Positions 39,943 to 49,113 of a DNA stretch of 56,703 nt are shown in pieces. The notes below the pieces were generated by a model. The model searched no databases and was not told where the DNA came from. It saw nothing but the letters and a program-made list of their open reading frames with translations. The stretch lies in NCBI RefSeq assembly GCF_016424485.1, contig NZ_JAELUP010000024.1, positions 1 to 56,703 of the forward strand, read 5' to 3'. The position numbers and the translations under genes were made by a program. The stretch's first letter is position 1, and the number at the start of each line of letters is the position of its first letter. This DNA is from Paenibacillus roseus. Lineage in GTDB: Bacteria > Bacillota > Bacilli > Paenibacillales > Paenibacillaceae.

Positions 39943-40920
39943 TTACAGATCCGCAAGTTTTACCGGCTGGCCGCTCTGTGCCGATTCATTGGCCGCAACC
40001 GTAACCCGTTGTGATTTCCAGGCATCCTCATAATCGGACAAAATACCGGATGTATCGCCTGTCCGCACAGCATGCAAAAAGGCGCGCGTCTCGTTGACAT
40101 AGGGATTGGAGACATTTTTGTACTCGTGACTGTTCTCACCTGCAATCTCCACCAGCCCGCCATGTGTCAGCTCCAGATTATTGCCGTCCGTATAAATGTT
40201 CAGCCTAATAGTGCCTCCCCCGCTCAGCATGCAAGCATTGGACAGATTCGCAACAGCGCCGCTTGCCAGCTTCAGCGTCACTGTGCCGACATCGGCAACC
40301 GTTGCCTCGTCATGCTTACTATGTATGACACGATGCGCATAAGCTGCGTACACTTCCGTTACTTCACCCAGCAAATACCGCAACAGATCAAACAAGTGCG
40401 TCGTCTGCTCCACAATCTGGCCGCCGGAGCCTTCCTGCTTTTTCCACCAGTTGACCTCAGGCATACCGCCCATCCACTGGCCGAGCGCCATCCCGATCGT
40501 CTTGCCCTCAAGCAGGTGACGCGCCTTCAACGTGCTGTCCATATATCTGAAATGATAACCTATCGAAGTAATCAACTGCTGCTTCTGAACCTCTTTGAGA
40601 ATCGAAGTAGGCGCTTCCATATCGACCCCAAGCGGCTTCTCTACAAGAAAAGGTATCCCTCTTTGCAGCAGGGCATGCTCGATTTCCCCGTGTGCAAACG
40701 GAGGAACACATATGTACACGGCATCCAGCTTTCGGGAGTCCAGCATATCGGTAATTTTACCGTACCCTCTTGCATCGTCAAACTGCTGGGCAAGCTGATC
40801 AGCCTTCTCCTTGCTTGAGCCGCAGATAGAGACGACTTCCACGCCTTCTTCTACCGCCAGCAGTTCGCCGTGCATTTTCGAAAACCACCCTGTGCCTATA
40901 AGTCCAACTTTTAATGTCAT
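39943..40920 (-). CDS. Gfo/Idh/MocA-family oxidoreductase
   Basis: A 325-residue NAD(P)-dependent sugar or cyclitol dehydrogenase. The Rossmann fingerprint VGLIGTGWFSKMH is at residue 5. The conserved EKP motif is seen in FLVEKPLGVDM, and the YHFRYMDSTLKAR and GGQIVEQTTHLFDLLRYLLGEV segments (catalytic His region) follow. The length is typical. GAGAGGACAG precedes ATG 40920; the longer frame to 41106 is not supported. The substrate is unknown, perhaps inositol or a sugar derivative. Confidence 0.9.
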   Translation of the reverse strand: MTLKVGLIGTGWFSKMHGELLAVEEGVEVVSICGSSKEKADQLAQQFDDARGYGKITDMLDSRKLDAVYICVPPFAHGEIEHALLQRGIPFLVEKPLGVDMEAPTSILKEVQKQQLITSIGYHFRYMDSTLKARHLLEGKTIGMALGQWMGGMPEVNWWKKQEGSGGQIVEQTTHLFDLLRYLLGEVTEVYAAYAHRVIHSKHDEATVADVGTVTLKLASGAVANLSNACMLSGGGTIRLNIYTDGNNLELTHGGLVEIAGENSHEYKNVSNPYVNETRAFLHAVRTGDTSGILSDYEDAWKSQRVTVAANESAQSGQPVKLADL

Positions 40921-41086
40921 TGATGCTGTCCTCTCCTTTTTCACTATGGTTACCTCATTGTAGCGCATACACAACAAGATGTCAGCAAGGCGGGCATTCG
41001 CCCATCGCCTCTCAGGGCGAATGTACATATATATAGGTATAGATAGCATTAGCATCTTTGCTAACTTGAATGCAAGGAGACACGTT

Positions 41087-41875
41087 ATGAACAAACGTAC
41101 TATCAATATGAAAACTACACTGTTTTTGGCAGCCGTATGTGATCAAACGTACACCCAGTTCCATAACCGCGACGGCACTTTCATCATGCCCGAGGGCTAT
41201 CATCTGGTGGGGGACATGACGGGCACCTCCTACAAGTCCGCCAGAGAGCGGTTCGGCTTTGTCATCGCATCGGATAAAGCCGCTGTCATCGCCTTCCGGG
41301 GCACGGGCACGGCGACGGAATGGATATCGGATTTGATTGCCCGCCAGACAGACTATCGCTATGTAAAGGACGGCGGTATGACGCATCAGGGCTTTACGGA
41401 CATTTATCGTTCTCTCCGAGGCCAGCTTGTTGAATTGGTCAGCAAGGTCCCCTCCGGTCTGCCGCTGTTCGTAACCGGACACAGTCTGGGCGGAGCACTT
41501 GCCACGCTGGCGGCGCCGGATTTGGATGCCAGCTTCAATGAACGGAAAATCAAGGTTTATACGTATGCCTCGCCTCGTGTCGGGGACCCGACCTTCGTCC
41601 GGATGTTTAACCGGCGCATTCCGGTATCTGTACGCGTTGCCAACAAGTACGATATCGTGACACAGCTTCCCCCGCTCCTGTACCGCTCTCCAAAGACAGA
41701 AAAAACATACATCTATTTACATGTAAAAGGCGAATACAAACTGGAGCAGAACGCCGGCTCCATCTCTGCCAATCATTCGCTTACCCATTATTTTGATGTG
41801 CTGGCTAGCCAGGCCCCCCTGGCAAAACAGCAAATATGTGCAGCCCCTGCAGGCTGGTGTCCGTCTTCTGCGTGA
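41087..41875 (+). CDS. Class 3 lipase
   Basis: A 262-residue alpha/beta hydrolase of the Lipase_3 family. The nucleophile elbow GHSLGGALA, the segment VYTYASPRVGDPTF with the probable acid region (KYDIVTQLPP) and a late His (NHSLTHYF) form the expected triad order. AFRGT and the EWISDL segment are also characteristic. AAGGAG lies before ATG 41087. No signal peptide is visible, so it is probably intracellular. A terminator hairpin overlaps its end (41847-41897). Confidence 0.9.
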   Translation: MNKRTINMKTTLFLAAVCDQTYTQFHNRDGTFIMPEGYHLVGDMTGTSYKSARERFGFVIASDKAAVIAFRGTGTATEWISDLIARQTDYRYVKDGGMTHQGFTDIYRSLRGQLVELVSKVPSGLPLFVTGHSLGGALATLAAPDLDASFNERKIKVYTYASPRVGDPTFVRMFNRRIPVSVRVANKYDIVTQLPPLLYRSPKTEKTYIYLHVKGEYKLEQNAGSISANHSLTHYFDVLASQAPLAKQQICAAPAGWCPSSA

Positions 41876-41897
41876 CACGCCTGCTGTTTTTTGTTCA
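41847..41897 (+). terminator. Terminator at the lipase 3' end
   Basis: GCAGG...GTGT pairs with ACAC-GCCTGC and is followed by TTTTTTG. The stem begins within the last codons of the lipase. Confidence 0.65.
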
Positions 41898-41975
41898 GAT
41901 TATGTTTAGTCGAACATGATACACTCGAATCAAATTTATAGGACGATCGTGCTATTTGGTAAGTTTTGCTACGTA

Positions 41976-42004
41976 TTGACACACTTCTGAGGCTATTCTA
42001 TAGT
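41976..42004 (+). promoter_or_regulatory. SigA promoter of the polysaccharide operon
   Basis: TTGACA (41976-41981), 17 bp and TATAGT (41999-42004), near consensus. Transcription would start near 42011, giving a leader of about 155 nt before manC. The leader has a small hairpin (TTAGT/ACTAA near 42036) and CCATCT/AGATGG pairing near 42093-42129, but I see no c-di-GMP riboswitch core. Confidence 0.75.
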
Positions 42005-42167
42005 AAAATTCGAAGTAAACTTATACTTTTTTAATATTTAGTTTTTATACTAAAGCTGCAGTTCTTTCGACATCCCTTGCGATAGCTTGCTTCCATCTGT
42101 CTATCTATCATTCATTCATTATAGATGGAATGCACATCCCTATTGGCCCAACCAGGAGGATACATGC

Positions 42168-43442
42168 ATGAAAATTATTCTATTATCCGGGGGCGCGGGA
42201 AAGCGGCTATGGCCCCTCTCCAACGAAGAGCGTTCCAAACAATATTTGAAATTATTGAAGAATCAGACTGGCCAATCCATCTCTATGCTGCAAAACACGC
42301 TGCACGAGCTGAGTGAAGCGGGCTTGCTGGAGCATACCGTCATCGCCTCTTCGGAGAATCAACTCCCGCTGCTGCAAGAACAGCTTGGCAGCTCCATCCC
42401 TTACATTATTGAACCTGAGCGCAGAGATACATACCCGGCAATTGCCTTATCCACAACTTTCCTGCACTCGGAGTGGAACATTCCAGACGATGAAGCCATC
42501 ATTGTCCTGCCAGTGGACGGGAAAGCCGATTCCTCGTTTTATAAAAGACTGTCCGAGTTGAAAGCCGCTGTCCAAAGCGGAGACAACCGAATTGCATTGC
42601 TTGGCGTCGCACCGACCTATCCGTCCAGCAAGTACGGCTACATTGTTCCGGCCACGGATACCCGGGTCCAGCCTTATACCATAAAGAAATTTGTAGAAAA
42701 GCCGGATACCGCGACCGCCATAGGTCTGATCGAGCAAGGGTCGTTATGGAATTGCGGCATTTTTGCATTTAAGCTCGGCTATCTAATCGGCAAGCTGCGC
42801 GAAGCCGGCTATCCGACTGATTTTCCATCCTTGAAGCTTCAATACCATCTGCTCCCGAAGACAAGCTTCGACTACGCTGTTGTCGAACAAGAACCGCTGT
42901 TAGGCGGCCTTTTATACGAGGGGCTATGGGAAGATATGGGCAACTGGGAGTCGATTTCCTCTCTACTCAGCCAATCTGTCTATGGAGACGGGATTTTGGG
43001 TGATGGCTGCGACAATACCCATATTATCAACGAGCTTGATACCCCCGTTATTGTTAACGGGGTGCCAGATGCGGTTATTATAGCCGGGGAAAGCGGCATT
43101 CTAGTCACCAACAAACGCCTGGCTAGCAACATCAAGCCTCTTGTCGAGAAGATCAAGCCGGTCGATACTTCCCTTACTGCAATCAAGAAGCTGGATACGC
43201 AGTACAATGGGAACGGCGGCGTCAGTGTGCAGACCAATCGCATTACCCTCCCAGAGGGCGCCCGGTATGCATGTCCTTCTTCACCCGGCCATATACAATG
43301 GCTGCTGGCCTATGGGACAGGCGAATTAGCAGGGACAGACGGGGACAAGCTTGTGTTCACTGCCGGTCAGACCCACTTCCCTTCACGTGATCTTTACTTT
43401 TCCGCTTTAGAGAACTGCGTTCTAATTGAAATTCTAACCTAG
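42168..43442 (+). CDS. manC: Mannose-1-phosphate guanylyltransferase ManC-like
   Basis: A 424-residue sugar-nucleotide transferase that makes GDP-mannose from mannose-1-phosphate and GTP. The nucleotide-binding signature LLSGGAGKRLWPLSNEERSKQY opens the protein. IIEPERRDTYPAIA, YGYIVPATD, FVEKPDTATA and LWNCGIFAFK are typical of the family. The last about 80 residues look like a reduced cupin but lack a complete isomerase site, so it is likely monofunctional. AGGAGG precedes ATG 42168. It begins an operon of glycosyltransferases, to which it would supply GDP-mannose. Confidence 0.9.
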   Translation: MKIILLSGGAGKRLWPLSNEERSKQYLKLLKNQTGQSISMLQNTLHELSEAGLLEHTVIASSENQLPLLQEQLGSSIPYIIEPERRDTYPAIALSTTFLHSEWNIPDDEAIIVLPVDGKADSSFYKRLSELKAAVQSGDNRIALLGVAPTYPSSKYGYIVPATDTRVQPYTIKKFVEKPDTATAIGLIEQGSLWNCGIFAFKLGYLIGKLREAGYPTDFPSLKLQYHLLPKTSFDYAVVEQEPLLGGLLYEGLWEDMGNWESISSLLSQSVYGDGILGDGCDNTHIINELDTPVIVNGVPDAVIIAGESGILVTNKRLASNIKPLVEKIKPVDTSLTAIKKLDTQYNGNGGVSVQTNRITLPEGARYACPSSPGHIQWLLAYGTGELAGTDGDKLVFTAGQTHFPSRDLYFSALENCVLIEILT

Positions 43443-43454
43443 GAGGATGAAGAC

Positions 43455-43682
43455 ATGAGAACCAAACGCGCCCTTATTGGCTACCGTTCCGAAGAGGTGG
43501 TCCGATATGTGGAGCTGCTTCAGGCCGAACAGGAGTCGCTGCTCGCGCTTCAAGTCAGTGAAGAGGCAGAATTCGAGCAGGAATATCACGAAAAAATGGA
43601 GCAAAGCCTTTCTCTTCAGCAGGAATTAAAGTCTGTGCTGAACAAGGAGCGAATGCTTGCCGAGCATGCAGGCGCGCTATGA
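43455..43682 (+). CDS. Small coiled-coil protein in the glycan operon
   Basis: A 75-residue protein with no recognised family. After YRSEEVVRYVELLQAEQ the sequence is a charged helix likely to form a coiled coil (EQESLLALQVSEEAEFEQEYHEKMEQSLSLQQEL). AGGAGGATG precedes the ATG. Its stop overlaps the start of the MshEN-glycosyltransferase gene by 4 nt (ATGA), and that protein also begins with a coiled coil, so the two products may bind each other. The opening residues GYRSEEVV are somewhat DivIVA-like, which might indicate localisation. Confidence 0.75.
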   Translation: MRTKRALIGYRSEEVVRYVELLQAEQESLLALQVSEEAEFEQEYHEKMEQSLSLQQELKSVLNKERMLAEHAGAL

Positions 43683-46051
43683 AGAGGTTTCGGTTGAAAT
43701 TTGGAGGAGTGCGAGTCTCTAGCGCCAAACGAAAAATTAAAGCGGCGAGCTTGGGGCTTGAGGAGGCCAAAGCAGCTCTTGAACTGCAGCGGACCGAGCA
43801 GAAAGTGCGAATGCAGCGGCTGGAAAATGAAATGAATGAGCTCAAGCTTCGCATTCAAGAATCCCACCAGCGAATTGAGCAGTATGAACGCCGCACTGCT
43901 CCGGCTGTTCGGGAAACGGCTGCAACTGCGGCTGAGACCAATCTTCCCGCTGCCGTCGATACTGCGGCAGAGCCAGATTCCGAATCGACAAGTCGCTCTC
44001 CAAGGTCGCGCCGGATGGGCGACATGCTTGTGGAAGACAGCAAGATTACGGAAGAACAATTGCAAACTGCAATCAGCCGCCAGCGTCAGTTTGGAGGCCG
44101 GCTCGGCGACATCCTGGTCGACATGGACTTCATCAAGCCTGAAGACCTCGGACATTATTTAGGCGGTCGGAAAGGAAGACTCGGCGATATTCTGGTCGAA
44201 TCCGGCAAACTTACTCCGGCTGAGCTTGATAAGGCGTTGGCCTTCCAGCAGAAAAGCGGCGGCATGCTGGGCGATGTGCTGCTTTCGCTCAAGATGATTG
44301 AACCAAGCGAGCTGTATCGGATGATTGCGACACAGAACAATATCGGCAGAATCGGGCAGAATTTGACACTGGATAAGACGCTTAAGCTGCCCGAAGCGGT
44401 AGCCAGAAAATTTGAAATCGTTGTTATCCATCAGTATGTGAACCGTTATCTGGTCGCTGTGACGACGCCGCTGACAGACGAAGCGGTACAGAAAGTCGAA
44501 GCCATGCTTGAAATGCCGATTGAGCAGGTGCTGGCGACAAAGGACGAGATGGAACGCTTCTGGAAGGAAATATATACCAGCGAAATGCTTCATGAAAGCA
44601 CCAGCAGGCTAGCCAGCGAGCAGCCGCACAACTCGGCGCATACAACGTTTACGAAGCCGCAGAGCGGGTTGATCGCTCTAATCGGCGTGCTGCTCGTTAT
44701 CGGGTTGATTCTGAACTTCTGGGTCACCCTGCTGGCTGTCAACATTGCCATCCAGGTCTTTTACTTTATCATGTCTGTCTTCAAATTCTGGGTCATTATG
44801 CTTGGCTCCCGCAAAGGAGCACAATTTCGCTTCACGGATGAAGAAATTGCCGACATGGATGAGCGGGATTTGCCCATCTACACTATTCTTGTTCCTATGT
44901 ACAAGGAAGCGCAGGTTATCCCTCACCTCATCTCCAATCTGGAAAATCTCGATTATCCCAAGGCGAAATTGGATGTCCGGCTGTTAATTGAGGAGGATGA
45001 TACCGAGACGCGGGATTTGCTGGAATCTATGGATTTGCCATTTTACTATACGATCCTGATTGTTCCGGACAGTCTTCCAAAAACCAAGCCTAAGGCATGC
45101 AATTACGGGCTGATTCGCGCACGCGGCGAATTTGTCGTCATCTATGATGCCGAGGACCGTCCCGACCCGGATCAGCTGAAGAAAGTGATTGCCACCTTCC
45201 GCAAGTGTCCGGAGGAATTCGCCTGTATCCAGGCCAAGCTGAACTATTTCAACAGCAATCAAAATTGGCTGACCCGCTGGTTCACACAGGAATACAGCAT
45301 GTGGTTCGAACTGCTCCTGCCGGGCATTATGAAGCTGGATGTGCCAATCCCGCTTGGTGGAACGTCGAATCACTTCAAGCTGTCTGTTCTGAAGGAACTG
45401 AATGCCTGGGACCCGTACAACGTCACCGAGGATGCCGATCTTGGCATCCGCTTGTACAAGCATGGCTACAAGACAGCCATTGTAGATTCCCGTACCTGGG
45501 AGGAAGCCAACAGCCGCGTCGGCAACTGGATTCGGCAACGCTCGCGGTGGATTAAAGGCTATATGCAAACCTGGCTCGTGCATATGCGCAACCCGGTAAA
45601 GCTATGGCGCGAGATCGGCCCGAAGGGCTTTCTCGGCTTCCAGGTTATGATTTTGGCTACGCCGATGCTGCCGTTGCTCAACCCGATTTTTTGGATCATG
45701 CTGGTGCTGTGGTTCGGCTGGCATTTTGATTTTATCCCGAAGTTTTTCCCGGGAACCATCTATTATTTGGCAAGCGTCCAGCTCTACGCAGGCAATTTCC
45801 TGTTTATTTTCAGCAACGTGGCAGGCGTATACTGGGTGCTTCATGATCTGGAGCAAAAGCGAAGCCAAGCCTTCTCCTACTCACTCGTCAGATATGCGCT
45901 GCTCACCCCGATCTATTGGGTGATGATGAGTATAGCTGCCGTCAAGGCAGCCTGGCAGCTGATTACCAAGCCGTTTTACTGGGAGAAGACCGTCCATGGT
46001 CTGCATGATCCTGCCTTCGACGACCAGTCCCAGACATCTGATCAATCATGA
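43679..46051 (+). CDS. Family 2 glycosyltransferase with N-terminal MshEN (c-di-GMP-binding type) repeats
   Basis: A 790-residue membrane glycosyltransferase. Residues about 20-75 form a coiled coil. Residues about 112-300 match a type II secretion ATPase N-terminal (MshEN) region: four motifs of the type RLGDILVESGKLTPAELDKAL begin near 113, 142, 167 and 197, and the third is the most complete. Two hydrophobic stretches follow (330-376), then a GT2 domain from about 400 with D-A-E-D (490-493), TEDAD (583-587) and QRSRWIKGY (620-628), then C-terminal membrane helices. MshEN binds c-di-GMP in MshE and NfrB. A processive, c-di-GMP-switched polysaccharide synthase is the likely role; the sugar donor is unknown. 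Confidence 0.9.
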   Translation: MKRFRLKFGGVRVSSAKRKIKAASLGLEEAKAALELQRTEQKVRMQRLENEMNELKLRIQESHQRIEQYERRTAPAVRETAATAAETNLPAAVDTAAEPDSESTSRSPRSRRMGDMLVEDSKITEEQLQTAISRQRQFGGRLGDILVDMDFIKPEDLGHYLGGRKGRLGDILVESGKLTPAELDKALAFQQKSGGMLGDVLLSLKMIEPSELYRMIATQNNIGRIGQNLTLDKTLKLPEAVARKFEIVVIHQYVNRYLVAVTTPLTDEAVQKVEAMLEMPIEQVLATKDEMERFWKEIYTSEMLHESTSRLASEQPHNSAHTTFTKPQSGLIALIGVLLVIGLILNFWVTLLAVNIAIQVFYFIMSVFKFWVIMLGSRKGAQFRFTDEEIADMDERDLPIYTILVPMYKEAQVIPHLISNLENLDYPKAKLDVRLLIEEDDTETRDLLESMDLPFYYTILIVPDSLPKTKPKACNYGLIRARGEFVVIYDAEDRPDPDQLKKVIATFRKCPEEFACIQAKLNYFNSNQNWLTRWFTQEYSMWFELLLPGIMKLDVPIPLGGTSNHFKLSVLKELNAWDPYNVTEDADLGIRLYKHGYKTAIVDSRTWEEANSRVGNWIRQRSRWIKGYMQTWLVHMRNPVKLWREIGPKGFLGFQVMILATPMLPLLNPIFWIMLVLWFGWHFDFIPKFFPGTIYYLASVQLYAGNFLFIFSNVAGVYWVLHDLEQKRSQAFSYSLVRYALLTPIYWVMMSIAAVKAAWQLITKPFYWEKTVHGLHDPAFDDQSQTSDQS

Positions 46052-46082
46052 TAAGTCCAGCCGGCAGAGAGGAGAAGCCCGT

Positions 46083-47084
46083 ATGAAGAGCAGCAAGCCT
46101 GAGCTTTCAATTGTTATTCCGGTCTTTAATGAATCGGACCATCTGTATGAATCACTGGTCACGATTGCAGCCGCCGCTGCTTCCGCCTGTCAGCACTTCG
46201 AATTAATCGTCATTGATGACGGTTCAAAGGATCAAACCTGGGAGGTGCTGGAGCAAGCAAGCCGCAGCATCCCGGGGCTGACCGCCTTTCGGCTAAGCCG
46301 CAACTTCGGCAAGGAGTCCGCCTTATGCGCGGGCATTGAGCATGCACGGGGCAAAGCGGTTATTGTCATGGACGGCGATCTTCAGCACCCGCCCCGGCTC
46401 ATCCCCGAGATGGTAGAGTTGTGGCGCGGGCAAGGCTTCGAGGTTGTAGAATGCGTGAAGACAAACCGCGGCAACGAAAGCTGGAACAAGAAGGCGGGGG
46501 CTTCCTTGTTCTACGGATTGCTCAATCACCTCTCCGGCTTCGATCTCAAGAATGCTTCAGACTTCAAGCTGCTGGATGAAAAGGTCGTGGAGGCCTGGCG
46601 CAAAATGCCGGAGCGCACGATGTTCTTCAGAGGGATGTCGGCCTGGCTTGGCTTTCGCCGCACTCAGTTGCCCTTCAATGTTGAGACCCGTACTGGCGGA
46701 GCCAGCCAATGGAGCATCCAGTCGCTTGCGAGACTGGCGCTTGATGCCGTGGTTGCCTTTTCGACCAAGCCGCTTCGCATCGTAACCTATATCGGATTCA
46801 TATTTTTTATCTGCTCAATCGTAATTGGAATTCATACGTTGGTTAACAAGCTGCAGGGCAGCGCCGTTACCGGATTTACAACCGTTATCTTGCTTCAACT
46901 GATTATCGGTTCGATCATCATGATTTCCATCGGCATCGTCGGGGAATACATAGGCGCTATCTACCATGAGGTAAAAGGCCGTCCACGCTATCTGATCAAC
47001 GGTCGGAGCCAGCACACAGGTTCAGTTCAAACTCTGGAGGAGAGCGAACAGCATGCTGTCTTTTCTGCAGTCTCCCCTCATTAA
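46083..47084 (+). CDS. Polyprenyl-phosphate glycosyltransferase (DPM1/GtrB-like)
   Basis: A 333-residue GT2 enzyme that moves a sugar from a nucleotide donor to a polyprenyl phosphate. The N-terminal domain shows LSIVIPVFNESDHL, LIVIDDGSKDQTW, SRNFGKESALCAGIEHA and VMDGDLQHPPRLI (DxD). Two C-terminal membrane helices lie at about 240-315, as in GtrB and YkoT. AGGAG precedes ATG 46083. It overlaps gtrA by 32 nt, the standard pairing of a GtrB-like enzyme with a GtrA flippase-like protein. GDP-mannose from ManC is a plausible donor. Confidence 0.92.
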   Translation: MKSSKPELSIVIPVFNESDHLYESLVTIAAAAASACQHFELIVIDDGSKDQTWEVLEQASRSIPGLTAFRLSRNFGKESALCAGIEHARGKAVIVMDGDLQHPPRLIPEMVELWRGQGFEVVECVKTNRGNESWNKKAGASLFYGLLNHLSGFDLKNASDFKLLDEKVVEAWRKMPERTMFFRGMSAWLGFRRTQLPFNVETRTGGASQWSIQSLARLALDAVVAFSTKPLRIVTYIGFIFFICSIVIGIHTLVNKLQGSAVTGFTTVILLQLIIGSIIMISIGIVGEYIGAIYHEVKGRPRYLINGRSQHTGSVQTLEESEQHAVFSAVSPH

Positions 47085-47469
47085 GTACGGAATTGTCGGA
47101 CTGATCGGAACCGTCTTCCATTTTGCCCTGTTGGTGCTGCTGGTTGAATGGGGCGGACTGCATCCGATTGCCGGTTCGGCGACAGGCTTCATAGCCGTGC
47201 TGATCCTCTCGTACTTTCTTAATGTGATATGGACGTTTACAGACGCTTCGGAGAAGAGAACGATTCGGCAGTTCATCAAATATACAATCGTCTCCTGCTC
47301 CGGTCTGCTGCTCAATACGGCGGTCATGTACGCTGCGGTTGAGCTTGCCCATCTGCCCTACCTGATTGGACAATGCATCATTACAGTTATTGTGCCGGTG
47401 CACAACTATGTGCTCAACCGCCGCTGGACGTTTCGGACGTATGGTCAACGAAAAGGAGTTCAAGAATGA
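47053..47469 (+). CDS. gtrA: GtrA-family membrane protein
   Basis: A 138-residue protein with four membrane helices, the GtrA/DPMS-2 pattern: LIKYGIVGLIGTVFHFALLVLLVE, FLNVIWTF, RQFIKYTIVS and a late YVLNRRWTF. The family is thought to help flip or present polyprenyl-linked sugars made by GtrB-like enzymes. The start overlaps the preceding gene by 32 nt and the end overlaps the next gene by 4 nt (ATGA), so the three are tightly coupled. Confidence 0.92.
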   Translation: MLSFLQSPLIKYGIVGLIGTVFHFALLVLLVEWGGLHPIAGSATGFIAVLILSYFLNVIWTFTDASEKRTIRQFIKYTIVSCSGLLLNTAVMYAAVELAHLPYLIGQCIITVIVPVHNYVLNRRWTFRTYGQRKGVQE

Positions 47470-49082
47470 CAAAACGCACCATTCTTCCATGGATCATCTT
47501 CTTATTTATACTCGCCGTCGAGTTCGCGCTTGGCTTCTATTTCAGCTACGTAAAAGGATATATGCACAATGATGCTTTGAGCCGTGTTGCCAACGCCTTT
47601 TATGTGCTGTACAGCAGAGATCCCCATTTGGGTGCGATCGGATTTGTCTGGAACCCGCTGCCGAGCCTCATGATGGAGACGGTCCTGCTTGTGTTTTATC
47701 CGTTATTTCCTGTACTGGCGTCGCGAGGATTGGCTGCCGTAATAATGAGCGCCACCTTCGCTGCGCTGACAGCCGTTCTAATCTATAAGACAGGCATTCG
47801 CTATCAACTGTCCAAATCTATGAGCGCGGGGCTTGCCCTGCTGTTCAGCCTCAATCCGTTCATCTTACTGTTCGGCGCCAACGGGCTAAGTGATGCGCCT
47901 TATATTTATTTCCTCATGTTCACGATTATTGAGTTCACCATCTGGATTCGGGAACGGAAAACAAGCAGTCTCATCCTGGCGGGCTTTGCGCTGTCGTTGG
48001 CATTCTGGACCCGCTATGAGGCAGTGCCGTTCGGGGTGTCCCTGGCTCTTGGCATTGTCATAGTAATATTGATGCTCCACCACCGGGACGCCGCCGACCC
48101 CAAGCTGAAGCTGCTGGAGAAATACAATAAGATCGAGGCGACCTGGATTCTGGTGCTTATCCCGTCAATCTTCTCGGGATTTCTATGGATGTTCTTCAAC
48201 TATACGATTATGGGGAATGCCTTCTACTTCCTAAACTCGGAATATTCCAATGTAGCCCAATCCGAGCAGCTTCAAAATGATGCGAACTTCGTCAAGCTGT
48301 TCAACAGCCCGCTTCTCGCTTTATGGTTCATTGCCAAGAAAACTATGTGGTATTCCATGCCGTTTGTGGGATTGCTGCTTATCCGCCTGTTTACCAAACG
48401 GCTGCTCAAACCGGATTTTCTCATTCTGCTGTTGTTGTTTGCTGCAGTTCCCGGAATGCAGTTTGCGCTGCTGATGAATGCTTCCTCATTCGGCTGGTTC
48501 CGATATTTCTTATATGTGTTCCCGGTTGTCGTTGCCTGGCTGCCATATGAGCTAAGTCTGATTACGGAGAAATGGAAGCGACGGGCTGCATTTTCACTTC
48601 TGGCGGTATGCATGGTCATTACCGGAGGGCTCCTGGCCTATGCGGTGAACGACCCGGAGATTGCGCCGGACGAGCATAACTTCCTTCAACTGGATACGAA
48701 TGAATATGTCGTTGCCCAGCGTGAGGAACGGATAGTTGCCCAATGGCTGGACGAGCATATAACGAAGGATACCATTATGACCGACTCTTCCAATGCCTTT
48801 ACGATCCTGTTGAATACCCATAACCTGAAAAGATTTCTGATTACGAGCGACTATGCGTTTAAAAAAGCTATGGAAGATCCGTTCGGAAACAATGTCGATT
48901 ATATTCTCGTCCCCAATCCTTCCCGCAATGGTCCAAAAAGCTCGATTAATATGAAATATCCTGAACTTTACGACAAGGGCATGAGTTGGGCGACACTCCA
49001 TCATGATTTCGACAATAAGTGGCGCCTTTATAAAGTCCATGAACGGATAGAAATAGAAGCGGAAAAAACCGTGTCCCGATAA
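47466..49082 (+). CDS. GT-C-type membrane glycosyltransferase
   Basis: A 538-residue protein with about ten membrane helices and a soluble C-terminal domain. The first external loop has the acidic motif YMHNDALSRVANAFYVLYSR, which fits the Asp-containing loop of GT-C enzymes (ArnT/PMT-like) that use polyprenyl-phosphate sugars. Thus it is the likely final transferase for the sugar-lipid made by the GtrB-like/GtrA pair, acting outside the membrane on a protein or glycan. AAGGAG precedes the ATG. The terminator at 49063-49101 overlaps its last codons. Confidence 0.85.
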   Translation: MTKRTILPWIIFLFILAVEFALGFYFSYVKGYMHNDALSRVANAFYVLYSRDPHLGAIGFVWNPLPSLMMETVLLVFYPLFPVLASRGLAAVIMSATFAALTAVLIYKTGIRYQLSKSMSAGLALLFSLNPFILLFGANGLSDAPYIYFLMFTIIEFTIWIRERKTSSLILAGFALSLAFWTRYEAVPFGVSLALGIVIVILMLHHRDAADPKLKLLEKYNKIEATWILVLIPSIFSGFLWMFFNYTIMGNAFYFLNSEYSNVAQSEQLQNDANFVKLFNSPLLALWFIAKKTMWYSMPFVGLLLIRLFTKRLLKPDFLILLLLFAAVPGMQFALLMNASSFGWFRYFLYVFPVVVAWLPYELSLITEKWKRRAAFSLLAVCMVITGGLLAYAVNDPEIAPDEHNFLQLDTNEYVVAQREERIVAQWLDEHITKDTIMTDSSNAFTILLNTHNLKRFLITSDYAFKKAMEDPFGNNVDYILVPNPSRNGPKSSINMKYPELYDKGMSWATLHHDFDNKWRLYKVHERIEIEAEKTVSR

Positions 49083-49101
49083 CAGGAACACGGTTTTTTT
49101 T
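49063..49101. terminator. Strong bidirectional terminator after the glycan operon
   Basis: AAAAAACCGTGTCC (49063-49076) pairs with GGAACACGGTTTTTTTT (49085-49101). Convergent genes lie on both sides. The stop codon of the GT-C gene lies in the loop region. Confidence 0.9.
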
Positions 49102-49113
49102 CAACAAAAGCCC

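Noticed and set aside
42011..42167. A c-di-GMP riboswitch in the leader of the glycan operon
   Set aside because: The leader is long enough and the context attractive, but the conserved core of the known classes is not present. Only small hairpins are seen.
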